Source of the DNA: Microvirga massiliensis
Lineage (GTDB): Bacteria; Pseudomonadota; Alphaproteobacteria; Rhizobiales; Beijerinckiaceae
Direction: 5' to 3'
DNA: 64,000 nt
NCBI RefSeq assembly: GCF_001006805.1
Contig: NZ_LN811354.1
Coordinates: forward strand, 74,067-138,066
This document shows positions 17,526 to 26,338 of the stretch, in pieces. Position 1 is the first letter of the stretch. Every line of letters starts with the position of its first letter. The position numbers were made by a program, and so were the translations under genes. The notes below the pieces were generated by a model. That model saw nothing but the letters and a program-made list of their open reading frames with translations, did no database searches and had not been told where the DNA came from.

Positions 17526-17975
17526 ATGAGCCGCCTCATCTATGTCCTGAATGGCCCGAACCTGAACCTCCTGGGCAAGCGCCAGCCGGAGATCTACGGC
17601 TCCGAGACGCTTGCCGATGTCGAGGCCGAGTGCCGTCGCGTAGCAAGCGAGCACGATCTCGAGATCAGCTTCCATCAGAGCAATCGCGAGTATGAGATCA
17701 TCGAGTGGATCCACGAGGCGCGCGAGACGGCTGTCGGCATCGTCATCAACCCGGCCGCATTCACCCATACCTCCGTCGCAATCCTCGATGCGCTGAACAT
17801 GTGCGAGTTTCCGATCATCGAGGTGCATATCTCGAACATTCACAAGCGCGAGGCGTTTCGGCATCACTCCTATGTGTCAGGCGTCGCCTCGGGCGTGATC
17901 GCCGGCTTCGGCACGCAAGGCTACCCCTTCGCCATCCATCGCCTGGCCCGGCTCATCGACGGAGCCGCCAGATAG
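17526..17975 (+). CDS. aroQ: 3-Dehydroquinate dehydratase, type II
   Basis: Type II dehydroquinase, 149 aa, third step of the shikimate pathway (3-dehydroquinate to 3-dehydroshikimate), a dodecameric cytoplasmic enzyme. The active-site pieces are all there: [17 protein letters not shown] with the catalytic Tyr and flexible-loop Arg, [21 protein letters not shown], and [19 protein letters not shown] with the catalytic His. Length is exactly that of the family. In many Rhizobiales aroQ is followed by accB-accC; here dusA follows instead, so this copy stands alone beside the accessory cassette. Confidence 0.95.
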   Translation: MSRLIYVLNGPNLNLLGKRQPEIYGSETLADVEAECRRVASEHDLEISFHQSNREYEIIEWIHEARETAVGIVINPAAFTHTSVAILDALNMCEFPIIEVHISNIHKREAFRHHSYVSGVASGVIAGFGTQGYPFAIHRLARLIDGAAR

Positions 17976-18084
17976 CCGCGGACGAGGCGCCAGAGGCATC
18001 ACGGAACGTGCCGGATGGTGCTTGCCTTACTTTGGGGTTGTCGCCATCTCTGGCAAGAACTGGCATGTACGACGGCGATCCGGC

Positions 18085-19155
18085 ATGACCGTGATTGGAT
18101 CGAATGCGTGTGTGCCCGCTGCCAGACCGGCACCAGACCAGCAGAGGCCCGGAATATTGTTATCTGCCAGTGACATAAGACTTAGCGTTGCGCCCATGAT
18201 GGATTGGACGGATCGGCATTGCCGACACTTCCATCGCCTCCTGTCCCGGCGCACGCGTCTCTATACCGAGATGGTCACCACGGGGGCGGTCCTTCACGGG
18301 CCGCGGGAGCGGCTGCTCGGGTTCTCGCCGGAGGAGCACCCAATTGCGGTGCAGCTCGGCGGGTCGGATCCTCGTGAGCTGGCCGAGGCGGCCCGGATCT
18401 GCGTCGACTTCGGCTACGATGAGGTAAACCTCAACGTGGGCTGTCCGTCCGACCGCGTGCAGGACGGGCGGTTCGGGGCCTGCCTGATGCGGGAGCCGTC
18501 CCTCGTGGGCGATTGCGTCGCCGCCATGAAAGCTGCGGTGGCCGTTCCGGTTACGGTGAAGTGCCGGATTGGGGTCGACGAGCAGGATCCGGAAGCCGCG
18601 CTCGACGCCATGGCCGACGCAGTCGTCGCCGCCGGCGCGGATGCTCTGATCGTTCATGCTCGGAAGGCCTGGCTGCAGGGCCTCTCCCCGAAGGAGAACC
18701 GGGACGTGCCGCCGCTCGATTATGGCCGGGTGCATCGCCTCAAGGCGGCGCGGCCCGATCTGCCGATCGCGATCAATGGCGGGATTCGCACAATTGAGGA
18801 GGCGCAGGAGCAGCTCTCGCGGGTCGACGGAGTCATGATGGGTCGCGCCGCCTATCAGGACCCGGAGCAACTCCTCCTGGTCGATTCGCTTCTCTTCGGA
18901 GAGCCGGCGCCGGTCGCCGACGCCTTTGAGGCCCTGCAGGTTTTCGAGCCCTATGTTGCGGCTCGCCTGGCGGAAGGCGTCCGGTTGCAGGCGATGGCGC
19001 GTCATCTCCTCGGGCTCTTCGCCGGAAGGCCCGGTGCGCGGGCCTTCCGGCGGCATCTCGCGGTCGAAGCTCCGAAGCCGGGCGCCGGCCTCGAGACGCT
19101 GCGGGCCGCCGTGGCGCATGTCGCGCGCGAGGACGCCATCGAGAAGGCAGCGTGA
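18085..19155 (+). CDS. dusA: tRNA-dihydrouridine(20/20a) synthase DusA
   Basis: Flavin enzyme of 356 aa that reduces U20/U20a in the tRNA D-loop. APMMDWTDRHCR is the N-terminal FMN/tRNA motif, NVGCPSDRVQDGRFGACL contains the catalytic cysteine, and HARKAWLQGLSPKENR is the DusA-specific signature that separates it from DusB and DusC. INGGIRT and DGVMMGRAAY are the phosphate-binding loops. The ATG at 18085 was chosen; a TTG at 18022 gives 21 extra residues of no family resemblance. Even from 18085 the first 30 residues before the conserved core look non-conserved. Confidence 0.93.
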   Translation: MTVIGSNACVPAARPAPDQQRPGILLSASDIRLSVAPMMDWTDRHCRHFHRLLSRRTRLYTEMVTTGAVLHGPRERLLGFSPEEHPIAVQLGGSDPRELAEAARICVDFGYDEVNLNVGCPSDRVQDGRFGACLMREPSLVGDCVAAMKAAVAVPVTVKCRIGVDEQDPEAALDAMADAVVAAGADALIVHARKAWLQGLSPKENRDVPPLDYGRVHRLKAARPDLPIAINGGIRTIEEAQEQLSRVDGVMMGRAAYQDPEQLLLVDSLLFGEPAPVADAFEALQVFEPYVAARLAEGVRLQAMARHLLGLFAGRPGARAFRRHLAVEAPKPGAGLETLRAAVAHVAREDAIEKAA

Positions 19156-19213
19156 CATCCGGTACCGGTTGAAGGCTTGACCTACACTTTCGGCGCGAGC
19201 GGCACCCCGAACG

Positions 19214-19909
19214 TCACGAGCCTGCCCGCAAGATGAGGCGATTGCGCCTCACCTCGTAGGAGGCGAGGCGGTCGAGGAAGGTCAGGCCGAGCAGGTTGTC
19301 GCGCAGCAGCCCGGGTCGCGCCACGAGGGCATCGACGCGCTGCTCGACGATCGATCCGATGGCAAGGCTGCTCAGCGTCACGGGCGCTGCGAGCATCCGC
19401 CCGTTCGCGGTTGCAACCGGGATCGAAAAGTTCAGCTTCTCGAGATCCAACCCGACGGCCTCCGCCGTGTCCGCGGTGAGCACCACCGTGCTCGCGCCGG
19501 TGTCGAACACGAATCGCGCCCCGCGGCCGTTGACATGGCCTGCCAGGGTGAAGCTGCCGTCGGCGCGGCGCGCGACGACCACCTCTCCCAAACCGTTATC
19601 GACGGCGCGCCCGGCCGCGACCTCGCCGATGAAGCGATCAACGATCGCGAGCGACGCCTCGCGCTGGACGAACATCGTCACGAGCCCTCCGAAGGCGAGG
19701 CTCCAGAGAATGAGCGCGTGAACCCCGAGGCTACCGCGCTGCCGGAAGGCATCGATGACACGCCCGGTCATCAGGAGGCCGATGCCGGCGAGGATGGCGA
19801 TGGTCGCGGCCTCGTCGGGCGAGAGCCCCAGGACGGGTCGCGTCGCGAAGCCTAGGATCAGAGCGCCGGCCGCAATCAGCAGCGTGCCGAGTCCCGACGT
19901 GCCGGACAT
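19214..19909 (-). CDS. TIGR02281-type clan AA (retropepsin-like) aspartic protease
   Basis: Membrane-anchored aspartic protease-like protein, 231 aa. Three hydrophobic segments occupy about residues 5-85, followed by a periplasmic retropepsin-like domain with the active-site motif FDTGASTVVLT and the second half ending NLLGLTFLDRL. Such proteins are widespread in Alphaproteobacteria; their substrates are unknown to me. Ends 58 bases from the convergent dusA stop and lies three bases behind the DUF1289 gene, so both are probably one transcript. Confidence 0.85.
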   Translation of the reverse strand: MSGTSGLGTLLIAAGALILGFATRPVLGLSPDEAATIAILAGIGLLMTGRVIDAFRQRGSLGVHALILWSLAFGGLVTMFVQREASLAIVDRFIGEVAAGRAVDNGLGEVVVARRADGSFTLAGHVNGRGARFVFDTGASTVVLTADTAEAVGLDLEKLNFSIPVATANGRMLAAPVTLSSLAIGSIVEQRVDALVARPGLLRDNLLGLTFLDRLASYEVRRNRLILRAGS

Positions 19910-19912
19910 CGA

Positions 19913-20110
19913 TCAGGCGTTCTCTTGGGTGCCGGCGCAGAACGCCCGCCGCATCCGTTCCGGCAATTCAGCCATGATGCGCAAGCGCTCTTCCTCCGGG
20001 ATCCGGAACCAGCGGGCAATCTCTTCGCGCGTCCGTCCGCAGCCTTCGCAGAGGCCGGTTTCCGGGTCGAGGAGGCAGACCTTGATGCAGGGAGAGGATA
20101 CGCGCGTCAT
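19913..20110 (-). CDS. DUF1289 domain protein
   Basis: Small protein of 65 aa with the four-cysteine DUF1289 pattern: Cys8, Cys12, Cys21 and Cys24 (SPCIKVCLLDPETGLCEGCG), then the family helix TREEIARWFRIPEEER. The arrangement suggests a metal or FeS site; function is unknown, and the family often neighbours oxidoreductases or proteases. The ATG at 20110 is used because conservation begins there; a longer frame from 20215 would overlap cobS. Probably co-transcribed with the downstream aspartic protease. Confidence 0.85.
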   Translation of the reverse strand: MTRVSSPCIKVCLLDPETGLCEGCGRTREEIARWFRIPEEERLRIMAELPERMRRAFCAGTQENA

Positions 20111-20141
20111 GGGTTCCGGGAAAGACAAAGCATCAGCGGCT

Positions 20142-20975
20142 CTACGGTTCAATCGTGAGGAGAAGCCCAATATAGGCTGCGATCTCCGAGAGTTGCTGCG
20201 TCGCCCCGGCGACATCGCCCGTCTGCCCGCCGATCAGACGGTCCGAGAGGCGGGTCATCATCCAGGATACGGCAGCTACCGACAGCACCATGAGGATCAT
20301 GCCGAGCGGGTCGATTCCCGCCAGAATGGCGCCCGTCGCCACGATGACGATCGTCCAGGCTCCCGCAGCCCAGAGGGTATCCCGGGTCGGACGTCCGACC
20401 GACGATGAGGCTCCATCCGCTCGGGCAGGCGGAAGAAGCACCAGGGGCACGAGCCCTGCCGTTCGGGACAGGGCGGCGGTCGCGGTGACCAGGATCGCGA
20501 CCGCCGAAGGCGGGAGGCGCTCGCAGAGCGTCGCCACGGCGCCGATCCGTAGGGCGAAGGCCAGCACGAGAGCGGCCCCTCCGAACGAGCCGATCAGGCT
20601 GTCCCGCATGATCGTGAGGCGGCGCTCCGGTGTCGTGCCGCCGCCGAACCCGTCGGCCGTGTCGGCGAGCCCATCCTCGTGAAAGGCGCCGGTCGCGAGA
20701 GTCAGCGTCGCGACGGCGAGGGCGGCCGACAGCCAGGGGCCGAGGCCGAGCGTCATCGAAAAGGCGAGGAGAGTGGCGGGACCGGCGGCGATGATGAGGG
20801 CTGCCAGCGGAACGGCGCCCCCGGTCCGGGAGAAATCCGGAGCTGCGTAGGGATCGGTCTCGAAGGGGAGGGCCGGAACCGGAATTCTCGAATAGAACCG
20901 CACGCAGCGCGCGATGCCGACAAGGTAGCGCTGCAGCACTCCATCGCGCCTGAACTCGTCCTGGCCGACCGCCAT
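20142..20975 (-). CDS. cobS: Adenosylcobinamide-GDP ribazoletransferase
   Basis: CobS joins alpha-ribazole to adenosylcobinamide-GDP, the last assembly step of adenosylcobalamin, in the inner membrane. The 277-aa protein has the family signature TGAFHEDGLADTADGFGGG near residue 95, RDSLIGSFGGAALVL, and several membrane segments down to the C-terminus. ATG at 20975 is preceded by gaaggg and is preferred over a start at 21026. Divergent from cobT, whose product supplies the alpha-ribazole-phosphate. The 108-base gap between them shows no cobalamin-riboswitch features. Confidence 0.93.
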   Translation of the reverse strand: MAVGQDEFRRDGVLQRYLVGIARCVRFYSRIPVPALPFETDPYAAPDFSRTGGAVPLAALIIAAGPATLLAFSMTLGLGPWLSAALAVATLTLATGAFHEDGLADTADGFGGGTTPERRLTIMRDSLIGSFGGAALVLAFALRIGAVATLCERLPPSAVAILVTATAALSRTAGLVPLVLLPPARADGASSSVGRPTRDTLWAAGAWTIVIVATGAILAGIDPLGMILMVLSVAAVSWMMTRLSDRLIGGQTGDVAGATQQLSEIAAYIGLLLTIEP

Positions 20976-21083
20976 CCCTTCACCCCATGTCGCCGGGCCG
21001 GTATAGGTCCCGCGGCTGCAGGGCACCAGCCCGGATCGCCCCCGCTCGGCCCGAGCCCTTCAAGCCCGGCATCAGGAGTCACC

Positions 21084-22109
21084 ATGTCCAGCGAAGCCGC
21101 GCCGTTCGACGATATCCGGCAAATGATCACGTCCATCCCCGGGCCGGATAAGGCGGCGGTGAATGCTGTCCGTGAGCGGGACCGGCAATTGACGAAGCCG
21201 GCCGGCAGCCTGGGGCGCCTCGAATGGCTGGTGGAATGGCTGGCAGCCTGGCAGGGGAAAGCACCGCCGAGTGTCGACCGGCCGCTCGTCTGCGTGTTTG
21301 CCGGGAGCCATGGCGTGGCGGCACGCGGAGTCTCGGCTTTTCCGCCTGCCGTCAACCGCCAGATGCTCGAGAATTTCGCGGCCGGCGGAGCGGCGATCAA
21401 CCAGATCTGCGCGGGCCTGGGGCTCGGATTCAAGGTCTTCGATCTCGCGCTCGACATGCCGACGGCCGACATCGTCGAAGGTCCGGCGATGGACGAGAAG
21501 GCCTGCGTGGCGACGATGGCCTTCGGAATGGAGGCGATTGCCGGAGGGACCGATCTGCTCGCCCTCGGCGAGCTCGGGATCGGGAACACCACGGTCGCCG
21601 CAGCGATCTACGCGGCGCTCTATGGCGAGCCGGCTGAGCACTGGGTCGGCCGCGGCACCGGACTCGACGACGAAGGCTTGGCCCGCAAAGTCGCCGCTGT
21701 GGAGGCTGCTCTCGAGCGGCATCGCGGCTCGCTTCAGGATCCGCTCGAGATCCTGCGCCGTCTGGGCGGGCGAGAGGTCGCGGCGCTCGCAGGGGCCATC
21801 CTCGCGGCACGACTCCAGCATATCCCCGTCATCCTGGACGGCTACGTCGTGACCGCGGCGGCTGCCATCATGCACGCGATCCACCCGGCGACGATCGACC
21901 ATTGCGTTGCCGGGCACCTCTCCGCCGATGGAGCACATCAGGACGTGCTCGAGCGTCTCGGGAAAATTCCGTTGCTTGCGCTTGGGATGCGGCTCGGGGA
22001 GGGGACGGGAGCGGCGCTCGCCGCAGGCCTCGTGAAAACCGCTGCCCTCGTCCATCGCGACATGGCCACCTTCGCCCAGGCCGGAGTCTCGGAGCAGCTT
22101 TCGGATTGA
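21084..22109 (+). CDS. cobT: Nicotinate-nucleotide-dimethylbenzimidazole phosphoribosyltransferase
   Basis: CobT, 341 aa, transfers phosphoribose from nicotinate mononucleotide to 5,6-dimethylbenzimidazole, giving alpha-ribazole phosphate for cobalamin. Family motifs are KPAGSLGRLEWL near the N-terminus, FAGSHGVAARGVSAFP, GELGIGNTTVAAAI, ILDGYVVTAAAAI and LGMRLGEGTGAALA, whose Glu is the catalytic base. The ATG at 21084 has caggag eight bases upstream; the longer frame from 20679 is antisense to cobS and rejected. Divergent partner of cobS. Confidence 0.95.
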   Translation: MSSEAAPFDDIRQMITSIPGPDKAAVNAVRERDRQLTKPAGSLGRLEWLVEWLAAWQGKAPPSVDRPLVCVFAGSHGVAARGVSAFPPAVNRQMLENFAAGGAAINQICAGLGLGFKVFDLALDMPTADIVEGPAMDEKACVATMAFGMEAIAGGTDLLALGELGIGNTTVAAAIYAALYGEPAEHWVGRGTGLDDEGLARKVAAVEAALERHRGSLQDPLEILRRLGGREVAALAGAILAARLQHIPVILDGYVVTAAAAIMHAIHPATIDHCVAGHLSADGAHQDVLERLGKIPLLALGMRLGEGTGAALAAGLVKTAALVHRDMATFAQAGVSEQLSD

Positions 22110-22159
22110 TGACGGCAATGCCATTTCCGTCAGGGCGAGCCGGAGGCGGGGCGAACTAC

Positions 22160-22345
22160 CCGTTGATGGGTAGATTGCTTCGCCTTCGGCTCGCAATGAC
22201 GGCAGTGGGTCCGGCGATTATTTCCATTCCTGGCAGTGCTCATTCCGCCCTCACGCCCTCGTCGTCATTGCGAACGAAGTGAAGCAATCTACCCATCGAC
22301 GGATGCGCTCCAGGATCGCTCCGCTCTGCTCGCGATGACGCTGAG
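22160..22345. repeat. Palindromic dispersed repeat (REP-like) pair
   Basis: The arms 22160-22201 and 22263-22302 are near-perfect inverted copies of one element: ccgttgatgggtagattgct and onward on the left, its reverse complement cgtcattgcgaacgaagtga and onward on the right. A third partial unit (22309-22340, ending tgctcgcgatgacg) follows. This is the 'attgcgagcgaagcgaagcaat' class of dispersed repeats common in Rhizobiales chromosomes. It fills most of the 277-base gap between cobT and the histidine kinase. Confidence 0.8.
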
Positions 22346-22386
22346 ATTGACGTCGCGATGCATCTCACAGGGTGCGGGCCTCTGTC

Positions 22387-23919
22387 TCAGGCCGCATTCG
22401 GCCGCGCATCCGCGCCGGCTCTGGGCGTCGCGACGACGCGGCTGGCGGGAATCGTGAAGGCGGCTTCGAGACCCTGTCGCTGCGCCCGGCGCAGGACCAG
22501 CCGTCCACCATGGAGTTCCGCGAAGCGACTTACGATCGACAGCCCAATTCCGACGCCCGGCGTCGCCGTGGCATGCGCCCTGGCTCCGCGCCCGAAGGAG
22601 GACAGGACAGCCTGGATCTCTTCCTCGGGGATGCCCGGGCCTTCGTCGGATATGCTCAGATATTGCCCGCCCCGCGCAGTCCAGCCGCATCGCACTTCGA
22701 TGCGTCCGCCGCTCGGGCTGAACTTCAGGGCGTTCGACAGGAGATGCATTGTCATCTGCCCCAGCGCGCGACGGTCGGCCCGGATGGGCGGCAGATCGTC
22801 ATCGGCACGCATGAGGACGGCGATGCCCTTGGCGGAAGCGGCCGTTGCGATGCGCTCGATCTCGGAACGTGCGACCTCTCCGAGCCTGAACTCCGCCTCC
22901 TCGATCGGATAGTTGCCTTCTTCAAGACGCGCGAGATCGAGGATCTCGTTGACGAGCGCAAGAAGGCGCTGGCCACTCCCGTGAATGTCGCTCGAGTATT
23001 CACGGTAGGAGGGGCTCGAATGCGACCCGAAAACCTCGTTCTTCATGACTTCGGAGAAGCCGAGGATCGCGTTGAGCGGCGTGCGAAGCTCATGGCTGAC
23101 CGATGCCAGGAACATGGATTTCGACAGCTCGGCGCGTTCGGCCCGTCGCGCGGCTCTGTCAGCGGCATTCCGGGCCAGACCGAGTGCGGCGTGGCTCGCC
23201 GCAATGGCAGCTTCCGACTTCGCTGCCGCTGCGGCGGCTCGCTCGAGACGCCCTGACGCAACCAGAAGCAGCAATTGACCCGCGAGCGTCAACACGGCGA
23301 GCGCTGCCTCCTGAGTCGTCGAGGAGGCTCCGATCACCATGAGCGGGATCGGCAGCAAGGGAACGATGCCCGCGCGGGCCGCGCCCGGCAGAAGTGCCTT
23401 CGGCATCGCACTGGCGGACGCAATCAGGCTGAGGACCAGCGCCGCTCCGAGAGAGAAGCTCCCGGTTCCCGCTATGCCCGGCGGTTGGACCAGCAGGCTG
23501 AGGAGGACGAGCCAGCAACCTGCCTGTGCCAGGCAGACGCCTAGGAAAATCCGACGCCAATACGTCACCTCTCGTGCGCGCAGATCCCGCCGCGCGACCC
23601 GCCAGCAGGCGAGCGCCTCGATGACGAGCAGCCCCGCGAGCAGAGCCGTCAGCGGCCCGCCGGCCTCGGTCGGATAGAGCGCGGAAGCAACCCAGACGAG
23701 CGCGCCGACGAGAAGGATATGGATCGGAATCTGACGCCACTGCACATCGCAAAAAGCGTGCAGCACGGCGCCGTGGAGTCCGGCATCGTCTGCATCGATC
23801 TCCGGCTGCGCGCTCCTGCTGCGGGTCTCCCCGCGGCATTGCCGATGCGCCGCAGCCAGTGCTTGTCCAGGAGCAGTCATAAAATGGTCCAGGGCGCCAA
23901 GCAGAACGGCACGCTGCAT
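22387..23919 (-). CDS. Membrane-bound sensor histidine kinase
   Basis: Histidine kinase of 510 aa. About six hydrophobic segments lie between residues 60 and 215, then a coiled region leads to the HisKA domain with the phospho-accepting His in SVSHELRTPLNAILGFSEVM. The HATPase domain shows the N box HLLSNALKFS, G1 DEGPGIP and G2 GVGIGLSIV. The HisKA type and FGSHSSPSYREYSSDI segment resemble the PleC/DivJ-like kinases of Alphaproteobacteria. No response regulator is adjacent, so it is an orphan. Start could also be ATG 23880. Input signal unknown; no periplasmic domain is visible. Confidence 0.88.
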   Translation of the reverse strand: MQRAVLLGALDHFMTAPGQALAAAHRQCRGETRSRSAQPEIDADDAGLHGAVLHAFCDVQWRQIPIHILLVGALVWVASALYPTEAGGPLTALLAGLLVIEALACWRVARRDLRAREVTYWRRIFLGVCLAQAGCWLVLLSLLVQPPGIAGTGSFSLGAALVLSLIASASAMPKALLPGAARAGIVPLLPIPLMVIGASSTTQEAALAVLTLAGQLLLLVASGRLERAAAAAAKSEAAIAASHAALGLARNAADRAARRAERAELSKSMFLASVSHELRTPLNAILGFSEVMKNEVFGSHSSPSYREYSSDIHGSGQRLLALVNEILDLARLEEGNYPIEEAEFRLGEVARSEIERIATAASAKGIAVLMRADDDLPPIRADRRALGQMTMHLLSNALKFSPSGGRIEVRCGWTARGGQYLSISDEGPGIPEEEIQAVLSSFGRGARAHATATPGVGIGLSIVSRFAELHGGRLVLRRAQRQGLEAAFTIPASRVVATPRAGADARPNAA

Positions 23920-23992
23920 CCTAGGCGAGAAACGTTAACGGTTCCGTCATCATACGGCGAGAACTGCTCCCTCGTCCGAATCCGAGATTCGC

Positions 23993-24481
23993 TTGCGGCG
24001 CTTCCTGTCTCTCCTCATTGCCGGCGGGCTCGCCGTGCTCGGTGTCGTGGTGGAACGCCCGCCTGGCCGTACCATCCAGGGTCCCGCACGCATCGTCGAC
24101 GGCGACACGCTCTGGATAGGCCAGTCGAAGATTCGTCTCCGCGGCATCGATGCTCCGGAGCTGCGACAGAGCTGCACGATCCAGCGGCAATCCTATGCCT
24201 GCGGCCATGCAGCGACAGAGGCGCTCCGACAGCATCTGAAGGGGAGTTCGATCGCCTGCCGCATCAGTGGCAGGGACCGATACGAACGCCTGCTTGCCCG
24301 GTGCCTGCTCGACGGCGACGATATCGGGGCCTGGCTCGTCCGCGGAGGACTGGCAGTGTCCTATGGGAGCGATTACGAACGCGAAGAATCGGCCGCCCGG
24401 AAGCGGAAGGTCGGCCTGTGGGCCGGAAGCTTCGAACGGCCGGGCGCCTGGCGGCAGCGCAATGGGCCGCACGGTTCCTGA
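23993..24481 (+). CDS. Thermonuclease-family (SNase-like) protein
   Basis: Staphylococcal-nuclease-like OB-fold protein, 162 aa, with an N-terminal hydrophobic segment that looks like a signal peptide or anchor (LLIAGGLAVLGVVV). Active-site elements are RIVDGDTLWIG, RLRGIDAPELRQ and DRYERLLARC, corresponding to the Ca-binding aspartates and catalytic Arg/Glu of the family. Start is TTG at 23993; no ATG precedes the conserved part in frame, so the start is tentative. Divergent from the histidine kinase and convergent with the ABC operon behind it. Whether it degrades DNA or RNA in vivo is unknown. Confidence 0.83.
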   Translation: MRRFLSLLIAGGLAVLGVVVERPPGRTIQGPARIVDGDTLWIGQSKIRLRGIDAPELRQSCTIQRQSYACGHAATEALRQHLKGSSIACRISGRDRYERLLARCLLDGDDIGAWLVRGGLAVSYGSDYEREESAARKRKVGLWAGSFERPGAWRQRNGPHGS

Positions 24482-24535
24482 CGTTTTTCAGTCCTGATGA
24501 TCGGGACAGCGTTCTACTTCGGGCGCTGTGCGAAT

Positions 24536-25372
24536 CTACTTGACGGCTGCATTCACGGCGGTGCTCGGCGCGCGCCGCGATGCGGGTTCGCTGTCCCGCT
24601 CCATGATCTCGTGTGAGAGCTGATCCGCAGTCCAGCCGGACAATGCGATGTCGTTCACGACCCGCCCCGATCTTATGATCAAGGCCCGCTCCGCGACTTC
24701 GATCACATCGCGCATGTTATGGCTGATCAGAATGACGGTGATGCCTTGATCGTGGATCTCGTGAATCAGGTCGAGAACCTGTCGCGTTTCCTTGACGCCG
24801 AGTGCGGCCGTCGGCTCATCCATGATGACGATCTCCGCATTCCAGCGCAGGGCGCGTGCGATCGCAACGGCCTGTCTCTGGCCGCCCGAGAGCGCCTGTA
24901 CGGGACGCTCCATGTCGGGAACCGAGATGCGCAGGCGCTCGAGGAGGCGGCGAGCCTCCGCCTTCATGGCTTTCTTGTCGAGCACCTTCAGGCCCGGTAC
25001 CCAGGTGCTCTTCAGGAGTTCCGCCCCCAGGAACACGTTCTGGTAAATCGACAGCCGGGGAGCCAGTGCGAGATCCTGATAGATCGTTGCGACGCCACGC
25101 GTCAGCGCGTCCGCCGGAGAAACAAAGGTGACTGGCTCGTTCCGCAACCGGATCGTGCCGGTGCTCGGCGGCTGAGCACCGGAGATGATGCGGATCAGCG
25201 TCGACTTCCCGGCACCATTGTCGCCGCAGATCGCAAGCGTCTGCCCGGCGGGAACGGAGAAGGTCACACCAGAAAGCGCCTCGACTGCGTCGTAGCGCTT
25301 TCCGACACTTTCGAGACTCAGAATGGGATCGCCCACGAGTCGTTCCTGCACAGTGCAACGCCCTCCGGACAT
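24536..25372 (-). CDS. Sugar ABC transporter ATP-binding protein (FrcA/RbsA-like, single domain)
   Basis: ATPase of a CUT2-type carbohydrate importer, 278 aa. Walker A GDNGAGKSTL, Q-loop IYQDLAL, signature LSGGQRQAV, Walker B EIVIMDEPTAAL and the switch histidine in LISHNM are all intact. It has one ABC domain, like rhizobial FrcA, whereas most CUT2 ATPases (RbsA, XylG) are tandem two-domain proteins of about 500 aa, so it must work as a homodimer. The ATG at 25372 overlaps the binding-protein stop (TGATG), giving translational coupling. Confidence 0.9.
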   Translation of the reverse strand: MSGGRCTVQERLVGDPILSLESVGKRYDAVEALSGVTFSVPAGQTLAICGDNGAGKSTLIRIISGAQPPSTGTIRLRNEPVTFVSPADALTRGVATIYQDLALAPRLSIYQNVFLGAELLKSTWVPGLKVLDKKAMKAEARRLLERLRISVPDMERPVQALSGGQRQAVAIARALRWNAEIVIMDEPTAALGVKETRQVLDLIHEIHDQGITVILISHNMRDVIEVAERALIIRSGRVVNDIALSGWTADQLSHEIMERDSEPASRRAPSTAVNAAVK

Positions 25373-26322
25373 CACGGCTTGAGGTATTGTGCGACGTTCG
25401 ACTCGTCGACGAGGACCGCATCGACGAAATGGTAGGGACCCTTCACGACGGCGTCCTTCGGCTCCTTCTTGACCACGATTCGCTCCACGGCATCGATGGC
25501 GAAGCGGCCCATATCCTCGAACGGCACGGCGACCGTCGCCATGAGAAGGCTGTCCTGGTCGGCGATCCGGCGGAATGCCTCGGGGCCGCCATCGGCCGAG
25601 ACGAGAACGGGCTTGCCGCGCTTTGCGCCCTGTTGGCTCAGGAGATCGTCGATGACGAAAGCCTGCCCGTCGAAGGAGGCCCAGATTCCGTCGACCTTGC
25701 CCTGGTTCTTGAGGAGCAGGGCTTCCATGCCGGACCGGACATCATCGCGCCAGCTCGCCGTCCGGGCCATGGAATGCGTCCCGACGACCTTCACGGCCTG
25801 GTTTTCCGCGAGCACGGCATCCAGCACCCGGCCGCGAATGCGCGTCGCCACGTTGCCCTCGAACCGCTCGGCGATGAGGTTGCCCTGGTAGCCGAGCTGC
25901 CCGAGCAGGTAGAGGGCCTGTTGAGCCCCAACTTGGTACTCGTTCGCCTGCACGTCGAAGAGCGTCTGCTGGCTGCCGCCCGATGCGACGGTGATGACCG
26001 GAATACCGGCCTTCTTGGCTTCCGCGAGCTGGCCATCGGTCTCGACGGGCTTGCCCATCGCGATGATGATCGCGCCGACCTTGGCCTGGATCAGGTTCTC
26101 GATCTGGGCCGCATGCTCCGGCATTGCGCCGGCGGAGTTGAGAAGCGTCACCTTCCAGCCTCTCGCCTCCGCGGCCGCTTTCGCGGCATTCGCGACGCGG
26201 GCATGGGTTTCGGACGACATCTGGAATGCGACGATCCCGATATCGAAAGCGGCGGCCGGCCCGGCCAGCAAGCCCGCCGCAATCAGGCCGATCGCAGCAG
26301 CCATTCCCTTGAAGCGCATCAT
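25372..26322 (-). CDS. Sugar ABC transporter substrate-binding protein (periplasmic-binding type I)
   Basis: Periplasmic solute-binding protein of 316 aa with a clear signal peptide (hydrophobic core to about residue 25, ending AGPAAAFD). The mature part has the RbsB-like pattern: IGIVAFQMSSETHARVANAAKAA, GIPVITVASGG, ISADGG-like VLVSADGGPEAFRRI and a C-terminal QDSLLMATVAVPFEDMG. The sugar cannot be read from the sequence. It lies between the permease and ATPase genes in one minus-strand operon. Confidence 0.9.
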   Translation of the reverse strand: MMRFKGMAAAIGLIAAGLLAGPAAAFDIGIVAFQMSSETHARVANAAKAAAEARGWKVTLLNSAGAMPEHAAQIENLIQAKVGAIIIAMGKPVETDGQLAEAKKAGIPVITVASGGSQQTLFDVQANEYQVGAQQALYLLGQLGYQGNLIAERFEGNVATRIRGRVLDAVLAENQAVKVVGTHSMARTASWRDDVRSGMEALLLKNQGKVDGIWASFDGQAFVIDDLLSQQGAKRGKPVLVSADGGPEAFRRIADQDSLLMATVAVPFEDMGRFAIDAVERIVVKKEPKDAVVKGPYHFVDAVLVDESNVAQYLKP

Positions 26323-26338
26323 CGTTCCCCTTTCCGAA

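Noticed and set aside
20976-21083. Cobalamin riboswitch between cobS and cobT
   Set aside because: The gap is only 108 bases, and I see no B12-box-like sequence or suitable stems.
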